The notes under the pieces: generated by a model
Database searches by the model: none
The model's input: only the letters and a program-made list of their open reading frames with translations
Told to the model about the DNA's origin: nothing
In this document: piece by piece, positions 7,967-15,817 of the stretch
How the letters are laid out: each line of letters begins with the position of its first letter
How positions within the stretch are numbered: the first letter of the stretch is position 1
From: a bacterium
Lineage (GTDB): Bacteria > Moduliflexota > Moduliflexia > Moduliflexales > JAUQPW01
Assembly (NCBI GenBank): GCA_030550175.1
Contig: JAUQPW010000052.1
Location: 1-37,083 of the forward strand
Direction of reading: 5' to 3'
DNA: 37,083 nucleotides
Made by a program: the position numbers and the translations under genes

Positions 7967-9340
7967 ATGCAGTATCAGAAAATACTTGTTGTTGATGACG
8001 AAGAGAGTATTCGGTATATGCTAAAGATGGCTCTTGAGGAGGCAGGTTATGAAGTGGAATTAGCTCCAGACGGCATCACCGCGCTGGCCAAGTTAACAGA
8101 GAGTGTTTTTGATTGTGTCATCAGCGATGTGCGAATGCCTGAGATGAGCGGGCTCGAACTTTTAAAAGCCATTCAGGAGATTCGCCCCGATCTTACCGTC
8201 ATTGTGATGTCTGCCTTTGGGAACTTAGATACTGCCATTGAGGCTATGAAGCTGGGAGCTTACGACTATGTCTCTAAGCCTTTTAAACAGGATGAAATCC
8301 TTTTAACTTTAAAAAAAGCCGAGGAGCGGGAACGACTTCGAAAGGAAAATCTTTTGCTTCGCCGCGAGGTTGAGAAAAAATATAGTTTTGACAATATTAT
8401 CGGAAAAAGTACCAAGATGCAGGAAATCTTCCGGAAAATAGAAAAGATCGCGGAGTATAAAAGTACTGTTTTAATTACCGGCGAGAGTGGAACCGGAAAA
8501 GAACTGGTTGCTAAGGCCATCCATTATAGTGGTCCCAGGCGAGATCTTCCTTTTATCGCAGTAAATTGTGGAGCTATTCCTGGAGAGTTATTGGAAAGTG
8601 AACTCTTCGGTCATGTAAAGGGTGCCTTTACGGGAGCTGTAGCAGCTAAGAAAGGCCTTTTCGCAGAAGCGGATAAAGGAACCATTTTTTTAGACGAAAT
8701 TGGAGATCTTCCCCTCAATTTACAGGTCAAGCTTTTACGAGTCTTGCAGGAAGGAGAAATTCGCCGGGTGGGCGATACAAGAACGTTTCAGGTCGATGTA
8801 CGGGTTATTGCGGCTACAGCGAAAGATTTATTAGAAGAGGTACAGAAGGGCAATTTTCGTGAAGATTTGTACTATCGGCTTAACGTAGTCCCATTTTATC
8901 TTCCCCCATTACGGGAGCGCCGAGAGGATATACCTTTACTGGTCTGGCATTTCCTCAGGAAATATAGTGCAGAAACCGGCAAAGAGATCAAAGAGATAAC
9001 CCCAGATGCTATGAATGCTCTGGTAGCCTATGAATGGAAGGGTAATGTTAGAGAGCTAGAGAATGTTATCGAGCGGGCTGTTGTGATGTCTGAAGGACAG
9101 ATTATTACCACAGAGTATCTTCCGGAGGGATTGGTTAAAAGCGCATCGGATATCATTCTAAAAATTCCGGAATCTCGGATCTCGATCAAGACAACGGTTA
9201 AAGAGCTTGTGGAGATGGCTGAAAAGGAGCTCATTGCCCGGGCATTGATCAAGACAGGTAATAACCGTACCCGCGCTGCGGAACTTCTGGAGATTAGTCA
9301 CCGGGCGTTGATGTATAAGTTAAAGGAATATCACCTGTAG
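7967..9340 (+). CDS. NtrC-family sigma-54-dependent response regulator
   Basis: The protein has 457 residues. The receiver domain (1-115) has the acidic pair Asp10/11, phospho-acceptor Asp54 in VISDVRMPEM and Lys104 in VSKPF. The AAA+ domain has Walker A GESGTGKE (about 172-179), an intact GAFTGA loop (about 219-224, the sigma-54 contact) and Walker B TIFLDE. The C-terminus is a Fis-type helix-turn-helix (NRTRAAELLEISHRALMYKL). It should therefore activate sigma-54 promoters in response to a sensor kinase. The start is the ATG at 7967, because AAGGAGG (7951-7957) sits 9 nt upstream and the VVDDE motif then begins at the usual distance. A GTG at 7898 would add an unlikely 23-residue extension. 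No histidine kinase is adjacent, so the partner and target genes are unknown. Confidence 0.95.
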   Translation: MQYQKILVVDDEESIRYMLKMALEEAGYEVELAPDGITALAKLTESVFDCVISDVRMPEMSGLELLKAIQEIRPDLTVIVMSAFGNLDTAIEAMKLGAYDYVSKPFKQDEILLTLKKAEERERLRKENLLLRREVEKKYSFDNIIGKSTKMQEIFRKIEKIAEYKSTVLITGESGTGKELVAKAIHYSGPRRDLPFIAVNCGAIPGELLESELFGHVKGAFTGAVAAKKGLFAEADKGTIFLDEIGDLPLNLQVKLLRVLQEGEIRRVGDTRTFQVDVRVIAATAKDLLEEVQKGNFREDLYYRLNVVPFYLPPLRERREDIPLLVWHFLRKYSAETGKEIKEITPDAMNALVAYEWKGNVRELENVIERAVVMSEGQIITTEYLPEGLVKSASDIILKIPESRISIKTTVKELVEMAEKELIARALIKTGNNRTRAAELLEISHRALMYKLKEYHL

Positions 9341-9387
9341 AAGTCAAAACCCGGCATTTTCTTAACCTTTAGACTTCTACAAATGAC

Positions 9388-9461
9388 TTGACAATTTTAG
9401 ATTACGATTAAAATTACTCTTATCAAGAGGGTTATACTTCTCCCTGTAATTTAATCGTAAT
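9388..9461 (+). promoter_or_regulatory. Putative fbaB promoter with large inverted repeat
   Basis: TTGACA (9388-9393) is followed by TAAAAT at 15 nt; TATACT at 9433-9438 is another -10 candidate. An inverted repeat overlaps both: left arm ATTACGATTAAAATTAC (9401-9417), right arm GTAATTTAATCGTAAT (9446-9461), complementary except for one bulged base, with a 28-nt loop. It lies between the regulator stop and the fbaB ribosome binding site. It could be a pair of operator half-sites or an RNA stem. A terminator is less likely because no T-run follows. Confidence 0.4.
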
Positions 9462-9493
9462 TTAATATTGCCAACATAGACAGGAGGAGAAAA

Positions 9494-10543
9494 ATGATAG
9501 ATCTACAAGAATTATTAGGAACAGAGGCCAAGGACCTTTTAGAGCATAAATGTAAGGGTATCCCTAAAGAGCTCCTTCATATTCCAGGACCCGATTTTGT
9601 AGATAGGATTGTAGCTCTCAGCGATAGGCCTACGCCCGTTCTGAGAAATCTTCAAACTGTGTTTGATCATGGAAGGCTCGCCCATACAGGCTATCTTTCC
9701 ATTCTTCCCGTTGATCAGGGGATTGAACACTCGGGCGGAAGTGCCTTTGCCCCGAATCCTATTTATTTTGATCCCGAAAATATTATGAAGTTGGCTATCG
9801 AAGGAGGATGTAACGCTGTAGCCTCTACCCTGGGGGTAATGGGAGCAGTGGCCAGGAAATACGCCCATAAAATTCCTTTTATCCTTAAGATAAATCACAA
9901 TGAATTGTTGACCTATCCCAATAAATACGATCAGATTCTTTTTGCCAGTGTAGAGCAAGCCTTCGATATGGGAGCCGTAGCGGTTGGGGCCACGATTTAT
10001 TTCGGTTCTGAAGAATCGAGCCGACAACTTCAGGAAGTTAGGGAAGCTTTTGAATATGCCCATAGTCTGGGTATGTTTACAGTATTATGGGCTTATTTGA
10101 GAAATAGTGCTTTTAAAACCAAAGAAGCCGATTATCATGTTTCAGCAGATTTAACCGGCCAGGCCAATCATCTGTCGGTTACCCTGGAGGCAGATATTGT
10201 AAAACAAAAGCAGGCCGAAAATAATGGAGGATTTAAAGCCCTTAACTTTGGAAAAACCCATGAAAAGGTCTATACCGAGCTCACCACCAATCATCCCATC
10301 GATTTAACACGGTATCAGGTGGCCAATTGCTATATGGGTAGAGCAGGATTGATCAACTCCGGCGGTGAATCGGGTAAAAACGATCTGGCTCAGGCGGTAA
10401 GAACTGCGATTATCAACAAGAGAGCCGGTGGAATGGGGCTCATTTCTGGACGAAAAGCTTTCCAGAAGCCTATGGAAGAGGGGATCAAGCTCCTCAATGC
10501 TATTCAGGATGTTTATTTAAATAAGGATATTACCATAGCTTAG
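9494..10543 (+). CDS. fbaB: Class I fructose-bisphosphate aldolase (FbaB/DhnA type)
   Basis: This 349-residue protein aligns almost end to end, from memory, with E. coli FbaB (350 residues). It cleaves or forms fructose-1,6-bisphosphate through a Schiff base in glycolysis or gluconeogenesis in the cytoplasm. [59 protein letters not shown] and [10 protein letters not shown] are all typical. Lys237 in ADIVKQK is the likely Schiff-base lysine, and [16 protein letters not shown] is the phosphate-binding region. The start is ATG at 9494 with a strong AGGAGGAG site 5 nt upstream. It is transcribed alone, behind the inverted repeat at 9401-9461. Confidence 0.96.
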   Translation: MIDLQELLGTEAKDLLEHKCKGIPKELLHIPGPDFVDRIVALSDRPTPVLRNLQTVFDHGRLAHTGYLSILPVDQGIEHSGGSAFAPNPIYFDPENIMKLAIEGGCNAVASTLGVMGAVARKYAHKIPFILKINHNELLTYPNKYDQILFASVEQAFDMGAVAVGATIYFGSEESSRQLQEVREAFEYAHSLGMFTVLWAYLRNSAFKTKEADYHVSADLTGQANHLSVTLEADIVKQKQAENNGGFKALNFGKTHEKVYTELTTNHPIDLTRYQVANCYMGRAGLINSGGESGKNDLAQAVRTAIINKRAGGMGLISGRKAFQKPMEEGIKLLNAIQDVYLNKDITIA

Positions 10544-10578
10544 TGCTCTATCTTAGAGTGTCCACTCCCGGTGAGGTA

Positions 10579-10720
10579 ATGTCATTAAGTTAAAAATGGA
10601 AGAAGGTGCTCCCACCCTCTCCCTTCCCCGCTTCGTGGTGGAGGGGACTTTGACTGCAATGTTCCTTTCCCTGCAGTAGCAGGGGAAGGGTCTGGGAAGG
10701 GGGCCTTAACTTAACATCAT
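10579..10720. repeat. MITE-like palindromic element
   Basis: The element is about 142 bp with 15-bp imperfect terminal inverted repeats (10579-10593 and 10706-10720; 12 of 15 match, TTAAGTTAA core perfect). Inside, CCCTTCCCC (10621-10629) pairs with GGGGAAGGG (10682-10690) and the flanks pair partly. It has no coding capacity. The C-rich then G-rich arms recall widespread 'CCCTCTCCC...GGGAGAGGG' intergenic repeats. A related element is at 30706-30767. Confidence 0.55.
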
Positions 10721-10740
10721 TGCTTGATGGGAAGGTTAGG

Positions 10741-10765
10741 TGGGGCGAAGCGTTGCTTCGCCCTA
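10741..10765. repeat. Perfect hairpin repeat GGGCGAAGC/GCTTCGCCC
   Basis: A 9-bp perfect stem (10743-10751 with 10755-10763) and a 3-nt loop lie just upstream of yqeY. No T-run follows, so it is a poor intrinsic terminator for fbaB. Its form resembles dispersed short palindromes found between genes in many genomes. Confidence 0.5.
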
Positions 10766-10795
10766 CAAGTCTTTAGATAGAAGGACAACCCTACA

Positions 10796-11251
10796 ATGAC
10801 TGAAGAGAATTCTCTTAGAAAACGGTTAGATGAAGAAATAAAAGCTGCCATGAAAGCTCAAAATAAGACGAGACTTTCGGCGCTTCGATCTATTAAGTCG
10901 GCTGTTAGAAACAAGGAAATCGACCTTCACAAAGAATTATCCGATGCGGAGATCCAAGACGTCGTTGCCACATTAGTTAAACAACGGAAAGATTCCATCG
11001 AGCAATTTTCCAAAGGAGGTCGTGGGGATTTGGTTGCGCAAGAAACCGATGAACTGAAGGTACTTTTAGAGTTTCTTCCCCAACAACTAACTGAGGCAGA
11101 AGTAGAAGCTATCGTCGATAAAGCCCTTGCTGAGCTGGGTACTTCTTCCTTAAAGGATCTGGGCAAAGTCATGAAACATGTGATGCCTCAAGTAGCCGGT
11201 CGAGCGGATGGGAGGATGGTGAATGAGATTGTGAGGAGAAAGCTAAGCTGA
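10796..11251 (+). CDS. yqeY: GatB/YqeY domain protein
   Basis: This 151-residue protein has the whole-length pattern of the YqeY family: SLRKRLDEEIKAAMKAQNK, TRLSALRSIKSAVRNKEID, KQRKDSIEQFSKGGRGDL and ELKVLLEFLPQQL, ending in GRADGRMVNEIVRRKL. The family shares its fold with the tail domain of the GatB amidotransferase subunit and may bind tRNA; its exact role is unsettled. ATG at 10796 has AGAAGGA about 10 nt upstream. YqeY commonly lies beside dnaG and rpoD. Here it is 4.5 kb upstream of dnaG, separated by the inserted genes and mutS2. Confidence 0.93.
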   Translation: MTEENSLRKRLDEEIKAAMKAQNKTRLSALRSIKSAVRNKEIDLHKELSDAEIQDVVATLVKQRKDSIEQFSKGGRGDLVAQETDELKVLLEFLPQQLTEAEVEAIVDKALAELGTSSLKDLGKVMKHVMPQVAGRADGRMVNEIVRRKLS

Positions 11252-11424
11252 ACGGATAACAGGGTGAAATGGCCCTTCGCCTCCAGAATCACCCTATAAA
11301 CCTCTTTAAATCCCAACTCATTCCTTAGCTTATTGCACACGCTCTATCCCTTCATTTCAGATATCACGGCATCGAGATAAACCCAATCAGGTTTCCCGGC
11401 CAGGATCATTTCCAACATCACCAA
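11252..11424 (-). pseudogene. Possible degraded coding remnant, family unknown
   Basis: The minus strand holds one frame, broken by a TAG at 11344-11346, that reads like protein on both sides: MILAGKPDWVYLDAVISEM before it and NELGFKEVYRVILEAKGHF after it. Upstream the frame closes at a TAG near 11424-11426. No family was recognised and no ribosome binding site is evident. The region lies beside another decayed gene (12507-12600), which supports decay or past insertion here. It may be chance. The rest of the gap (11425-11561) has two TTGACA hexamers (11454 and 11472) that may belong to a promoter for the next gene. Confidence 0.3.
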
Positions 11425-11561
11425 CTATTACCTGTAGTCTGGGCTGGTCTGTTTTGACAAAATTAATCGGGTTGACAGAATGATTCTAGGGTAGTACTGT
11501 AATAGATTGAAAGAGTACTTTACAATCGGTTTAATTTGATTCTAAAGGGGAAAATGGGCAA

Positions 11562-12482
11562 ATGGCATTCACAGTTCAAGAGTATTTAGATTTGGTACGG
11601 CTTCTAGCCGAGCATCCAGAATGGCGTTCGGAGTTACGGCGTTTGCTTTTGTCTGAAGAGCTACTGGAGCTACCGCAGATTGTACGAGAACTGGCTGAGG
11701 CGCAACGGCGAGCTGAGGGGCGATTGGAGCGACTGGAGGCTACTGTAGCCGAGTTAGCCGAGGCGCAACGGCGAGCTGAGGGGCGATTGGAGCGACTGGA
11801 GGCTACTGTAGCCGAGTTAGCCGAGGCGCAACGGCGAGCTGAGGGGCGATTGGAGCGACTGGAGGCCACTGTAGCCGAGTTAGCCGAGGCCCAGCGACGG
11901 ACCGAGGAGCGATTGGAAGCCTTAGCCGAGGCTCAACAACAGACCGAGGAGCGGCTCGGAGAGCTGATCGAGGTACAGCGTCAAGCAGAAAGGAGATTAG
12001 AGAAGCTGGAGTTTACTACTAAAACTTTGGCTGACAGAGTTGGTAGTATCGCAGGTCGTTCCTTGGAAGCGACCTATCGTGAAAAGGCTATGGCTTATTT
12101 TGGTCCTTTTCTACGAAAACCTAGAGTAATTGCGTTCCACACTTTGGAAGAAACACTGGAAGCCCTACTATCGTCCGAAGAGTTTAAGGACCTGTTGCAA
12201 CTCGACCTATTGGTCAAGGGTAAACCTCGCTCTTATCCCCATATATCCGAGGTATTATTGGCTGTAGAAATCTCTACCGTTGTGGATCAAAAAGATTTGG
12301 ATCGCGCTCAGCGGCGAGCTGCTTTGCTCCGTCGAACTGGCTATCGAGTGATTCCTGTGGTGGCTGGAGAACAGATTACTCCTGAAGCAGAAGACGAAGC
12401 CCGCCTTCATAAGATAGCCGTGCTGCAGGATGGAAAGATTTCCTTCTGGGAGGAAGCCCTACAGACCTGGATAACTCCCTGA
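11562..12482 (+). CDS. Coiled-coil protein with PD-(D/E)XK-like C-terminal domain (DUF3782-like)
   Basis: The protein has 306 residues. Residues 1-43 are helical ([15 protein letters not shown] then [13 protein letters not shown]). Residues 44-106 are three copies of a 21-residue repeat ([21 protein letters not shown]). About 107-148 are degenerate 14-residue repeats, giving a continuous coiled coil. About 160-300 look like the restriction-endonuclease-like fold: LDLLVKGK and LLAVEIST hold the usual acidic positions, followed by [19 protein letters not shown]. The usual Lys after the Glu is replaced (EIS), so nuclease activity is uncertain. Such proteins are frequent, often multicopy, in cyanobacteria and thermophiles; their function is unknown. 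ATG at 11562 has AAAGGGGA about 10 nt upstream. It splits yqeY from mutS2 and looks like an insertion. Confidence 0.75.
   Translation: MAFTVQEYLDLVRLLAEHPEWRSELRRLLLSEELLELPQIVRELAEAQRRAEGRLERLEATVAELAEAQRRAEGRLERLEATVAELAEAQRRAEGRLERLEATVAELAEAQRRTEERLEALAEAQQQTEERLGELIEVQRQAERRLEKLEFTTKTLADRVGSIAGRSLEATYREKAMAYFGPFLRKPRVIAFHTLEETLEALLSSEEFKDLLQLDLLVKGKPRSYPHISEVLLAVEISTVVDQKDLDRAQRRAALLRRTGYRVIPVVAGEQITPEAEDEARLHKIAVLQDGKISFWEEALQTWITP
11691..11879 (+). repeat. Three in-frame 63-bp tandem repeats
   Basis: Three almost identical copies of a 63-nt unit, starting with CTGGCTGAGGCGCAACGG, encode three 21-residue heptad-rich units in the coiled coil. The near identity at DNA level, including silent positions, indicates recent duplication and likely copy-number variation between strains. 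Confidence 0.9.
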
Positions 12483-12506
12483 GGACAGAACGAGAAGGAA
12501 ACTTTA

Positions 12507-12600
12507 ATGGATTTTACTATTCAGGAGCACTCAGATTTAGAAGGTTCTTGAGCGGGCATCCGCAGTGGCGTTCAGAATTAGGTCAATTACTTCTATGTTT
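12507..12600 (+). pseudogene. Decayed partial copy of the upstream coiled-coil gene
   Basis: From the ATG at 12507 the first codons read MDFTIQEHSDL, matching [11 protein letters not shown] of the gene at 11562. That frame ends at a TGA. One frame over, the sequence continues as RFLSGHPQWRSELGQLLL, matching [17 protein letters not shown]. So this is a duplicated N-terminus with a frameshift, cut off near 12600. A purine-rich AGAAGGAAA lies upstream of the ATG, as in an intact gene. Confidence 0.75.
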
Positions 12601-12902
12601 TACTATAACCTTGTACTAAGCCTTACAAATCCCCAGAAGTTCATTAACCCCCATTCAAGTAGTCCTGCACAAAACAAGAACTACGAATTTGCTTGTAATA
12701 TCCTTCGTAAATTTTTCTACCTTCTAAGTATTAAAAACCGAAACTATCTCTACGATCAAAAAAATTCGTTGTATAACTTATTTACCTATAGATAGGCAAC
12801 TTTGTAAATATTTTCTGTCGAAAAATAAGAATTTTGAGGTTATATTAAATAAGTTGAAAGACCTTTTGTTGTTAGGATTTGCAAGTTTAAAAGTTTTAGA
12901 TC
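12601..12902. other. AT-rich non-coding region before mutS2
   Basis: About 300 bp of AT-rich sequence follows the truncated copy. A 76-codon open frame crosses it (12565-12795), but it begins inside the decayed gene in another frame and has no ribosome binding site or recognisable family. A small dyad CCTAT-AG-ATAGG lies near 12785. I see no strong promoter hexamer pair. Confidence 0.4.
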
Positions 12903-15284
12903 ATGATTCAAAGTTTTTTATCAGACGCTCCAACCCTTCGAGCCCTCGAATTCGATAAGGTTAAAGCCTACCTCGAAAATTTTGTAACTTCAGAGCTGGG
13001 AAGATCCCGGATACAAGCCCTGGAACCTTCCTCGGATAAAGGAGTCATAGAAACCTGGCTTACCGAAACCAGCGAGGTTAAGGAAATTCGATCCCTACAC
13101 GGCCCCCTTCCCTTGGAAGGGCTGGAAGATATACGAGAATCCTTGTATAAGGTCAAGGTAGAAGGGTCCTTGCTGACTCCTTTAGAACTCCTGGGAATTG
13201 GTCGAGTCCTGGAGGTTGGAAGGCGGACCAAGAGGTTTGTTACAAGATTAACTACTCCTTATCCTCATATCCTTAAAAAAGTAGAACAGATTCATGTTCT
13301 GGAAAGTCTTGAACAGGTTATTCGAAGAGCCATTAACGATCAGGGCGAAATATTAGATGGTGCCAACTTAAAACTCAAAAAGATCCGTCAAGATCTAAGA
13401 TTGACCCGGGATCGGATTCAGAATTCCCTCAAAGATCTTTTTAAACGGAGCGATTTGCAAAAAATCATCCAGGAACCCATCATAACCATCCGAAATAACC
13501 GGTATGTGATTCCGGTTAAGACCGGGTTTCAAAGTAAACTTCGGGGCATCATTCAGGATCAATCCATAAGTGGAGCTACCGTTTTTCTGGAACCTATAGA
13601 GGTCGTAGAGCTGAATAATCGGCTCATCACTCTGGATGCCGAGGAACGGGAAGAAATTCACAAAATTCTCTTAGACCTCTCCGCCAAAGTTCGAGAGCAT
13701 CTGGATGCCGTTCAAATAACGACCGATATCCTGGGAGAGATTGACTTTATCCAGGCAAAAGCACAATTAAGTGAGAAATGGAAAGGGAATCAACCCAGAA
13801 TCTGCGAAGATAAATGTATCAGTCTGATCCAGGCCAGACATCCATTATTGTTGATTCAACATGAGGGGGAAGAGCATAGGGTTGTTCCCATCGATGTTCG
13901 AATAGAAAACGAGATTAACATGCTCTTAATTACGGGTCCTAACACCGGAGGTAAGACGGTATCCCTCAAAACGATTGGACTTCTTATTCTGATGACGCAG
14001 GCAGGCCTTCATATTCCGGCGGATATCCACAGTGAACTTCCTTTATTTAATAAAGTATTTGCGGATATCGGGGATCTGCAGAGTATAGAGCAAAATCTGA
14101 GTACGTTTTCTTCCCATATCGGTCGAATAGCGCATATTCTAAGTCATGCCAATGCGCGAACTCTGGTTTTGCTGGATGAATTAGGTGCGGGAACTGACCC
14201 GGCAGAAGGGGCTGCCTTAGGAATCGCTATTCTGGAATATCTGGACCAAATCGGAGCTAAAGTGGTGGTAACCTCCCATCACGATTCCTTGAAAACCTTT
14301 GCTTATACCCATCCGCGAGCTTTAAATGCCAGTGTCGAATTCGATATCAACACCCTATCCCCTACCTATCGCTTGTTGTTTGGGTTACCTGGAAAAAGTA
14401 ATGCTTTTATCATTGCTTCTCGATTGGGTTTACCGGAGAATATCGTTCAAAGAGCCCGGAGCTTGATGGGTTCTGAATTTATTCGACTCGAAAAGTTGAT
14501 CCAGAAACTTACGACGGATAGTGAGTTTATTGAAAAAGCCCGGGAAGAGGCGGAGCAAAGCTACGCTCTGGCAAAACAAGCCCAGGAGAAATGGCTCGCA
14601 ACTGTCCAAACCCTTGAACAAGAACGTCAGAATATTTTAAATCGAGCCACCGCGGAAGCCAAAGAAATCGTTGACGCAGCCCGTAGGAAAGCAAAATATA
14701 TTCTCACTCAAATGCAAACTGTAGAAGAACCGCAAGCGGTTAAACTTCTGGAAGCCTTGAAGCAGGATTCCCAAAAACTAAGAAATCGCATTCAGCAGTC
14801 CTCGAAAATTCTGCAAAATATTTCCCAATCCGGGGAGTTTCATATCGGTCAGTTCGTTCAAATTCCTTCCTTAAATCAGAAGGGTACAATTCTCGGGTTA
14901 AATAAAGATAAGAAGACTGCAGAAGTTCAGGTGGGCTCGGTTAAATTACAGGTTTCTACTTCCCAATTGGTTCCCCTGAGCAAACCGATCTCCTCCCCGG
15001 TAGAGGAGGTACAACCTACCCTGGGGATAGAGCCTGTTAAAGACGAAGTAGTCCGGGGAGAAATCACGTTAGCCGGAAAGCCGGTAGTTACTGCTTTAGA
15101 AGAACTGGATAAGTTCTTAGATGAGGCCGTTTTAGCCGGCTTGTCCAGTGTCTCCGTCATCCATGGTATTGGGACCGGTAAGCTAAAAGCGGCCGTTGAA
15201 AAAATGCTATCCACCCATCCCCATGTAGCTGCCTATAATACCGCCGAACATTATGGAGGGATAACCCTGGTTAAGTTGAAGTAA
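12903..15284 (+). CDS. mutS2: MutS2 family ATPase with atypical Smr domain
   Basis: The protein has 793 residues, normal for MutS2. The N-terminal core has LRALEFDKVKAYLENF and RYVIPVKTGFQSKLRGII. The ATPase has Walker A TGPNTGGKTVSL (about 345-352) and LVLLDELGAGTDPAEGAALG (signature/Walker B), then a long coiled coil (about 520-660). The C-terminal Smr domain starts near 720. MutS2 proteins suppress recombination or rescue collided ribosomes; which applies here is unknown. In the Smr domain the usual LDLRG is ITLAG, so the Asp and Arg are lost, and HGKGTG is HGIGTG, so endonuclease activity is doubtful. ATG at 12903 lacks a visible Shine-Dalgarno but puts the conserved N-terminus at the usual place. 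It is followed by yaiI and dnaG. Confidence 0.95.
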   Translation: MIQSFLSDAPTLRALEFDKVKAYLENFVTSELGRSRIQALEPSSDKGVIETWLTETSEVKEIRSLHGPLPLEGLEDIRESLYKVKVEGSLLTPLELLGIGRVLEVGRRTKRFVTRLTTPYPHILKKVEQIHVLESLEQVIRRAINDQGEILDGANLKLKKIRQDLRLTRDRIQNSLKDLFKRSDLQKIIQEPIITIRNNRYVIPVKTGFQSKLRGIIQDQSISGATVFLEPIEVVELNNRLITLDAEEREEIHKILLDLSAKVREHLDAVQITTDILGEIDFIQAKAQLSEKWKGNQPRICEDKCISLIQARHPLLLIQHEGEEHRVVPIDVRIENEINMLLITGPNTGGKTVSLKTIGLLILMTQAGLHIPADIHSELPLFNKVFADIGDLQSIEQNLSTFSSHIGRIAHILSHANARTLVLLDELGAGTDPAEGAALGIAILEYLDQIGAKVVVTSHHDSLKTFAYTHPRALNASVEFDINTLSPTYRLLFGLPGKSNAFIIASRLGLPENIVQRARSLMGSEFIRLEKLIQKLTTDSEFIEKAREEAEQSYALAKQAQEKWLATVQTLEQERQNILNRATAEAKEIVDAARRKAKYILTQMQTVEEPQAVKLLEALKQDSQKLRNRIQQSSKILQNISQSGEFHIGQFVQIPSLNQKGTILGLNKDKKTAEVQVGSVKLQVSTSQLVPLSKPISSPVEEVQPTLGIEPVKDEVVRGEITLAGKPVVTALEELDKFLDEAVLAGLSSVSVIHGIGTGKLKAAVEKMLSTHPHVAAYNTAEHYGGITLVKLK

Positions 15285-15379
15285 TTTCAAGGAGTCCCAG
15301 AAGCCAAAATTCAGAAGAGAATGCGAACGTTATCCACCAGTTAGTTCTTTCTGACTTCTGGTTCCTGATTTCTAAAGAA

Positions 15380-15817
15380 ATGAAAATCCTGGTTGATGCC
15401 GATGCCTGTCCGGTTAAAGATATTATCCTGGATCTGGTCAGGCAGCGAAATCTGAAAGTTATCTGGGTGGTTTCCCTCAACCACTATTCCCAAAGAGAGG
15501 ATCCTGTTCAGGTTGTGGTGGTCGATGCACTTCCCCAAGCGGTAGATATAGCCCTTATTAATCGGGTTGAACCCATGGATATCGTTGTGACGCAAGATTA
15601 CGGCCTTGCGGCTTTGGTTCTGGGTAAAAAAGGAAGGGCTATTTCTCCAGCCGGATATATTTTTACCGAGATGACCATGGATTCTTTGTTGGAGAAAAGG
15701 CATCTACGGGCCACTGCCAGACGAGCCGGTTTTAAAATAAAAGGACCCAGGAAACGAGATCCAAAAGATGATCAACGATTCCGGAGAAATTTCATTAACC
15801 TTTTAGATGGAGAGTAA
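15380..15817 (+). CDS. YaiI/YqxD family protein (UPF0178, PIN-like)
   Basis: The 145 residues match the UPF0178 family throughout: MKILVDADACPVKDII at the start, DIVVTQDYGLAALVLGKKG in the middle and RRAGFKIKGPRKRDPKDD at the end. The acidic residues in VDADACP and VTQDYG suggest a PIN-like metal site; no activity is established. No strong ribosome binding site precedes the ATG. The 95-bp spacer after mutS2 contains imperfect complementary CCAGAAG/CTTCTGG segments. The gene's last 11 nt overlap the dnaG start, so the two are translationally coupled, as is common for this family beside dnaG. Confidence 0.92.
   Translation: MKILVDADACPVKDIILDLVRQRNLKVIWVVSLNHYSQREDPVQVVVVDALPQAVDIALINRVEPMDIVVTQDYGLAALVLGKKGRAISPAGYIFTEMTMDSLLEKRHLRATARRAGFKIKGPRKRDPKDDQRFRRNFINLLDGE

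Noticed and set aside
11576..11869. 97-codon minus-strand open frame with repeats
   Set aside because: The repeats only mirror the 63-bp coding repeats on the plus strand.
12565..12795. 76-codon plus-strand open frame
   Set aside because: It begins inside the decayed coiled-coil copy in another frame, has no ribosome binding site and has AT-rich random composition.
15285..15379. Terminator after mutS2
   Set aside because: The CCAGAAG/CTTCTGG complementarity is only 7 bp with a very long loop and no T-run.
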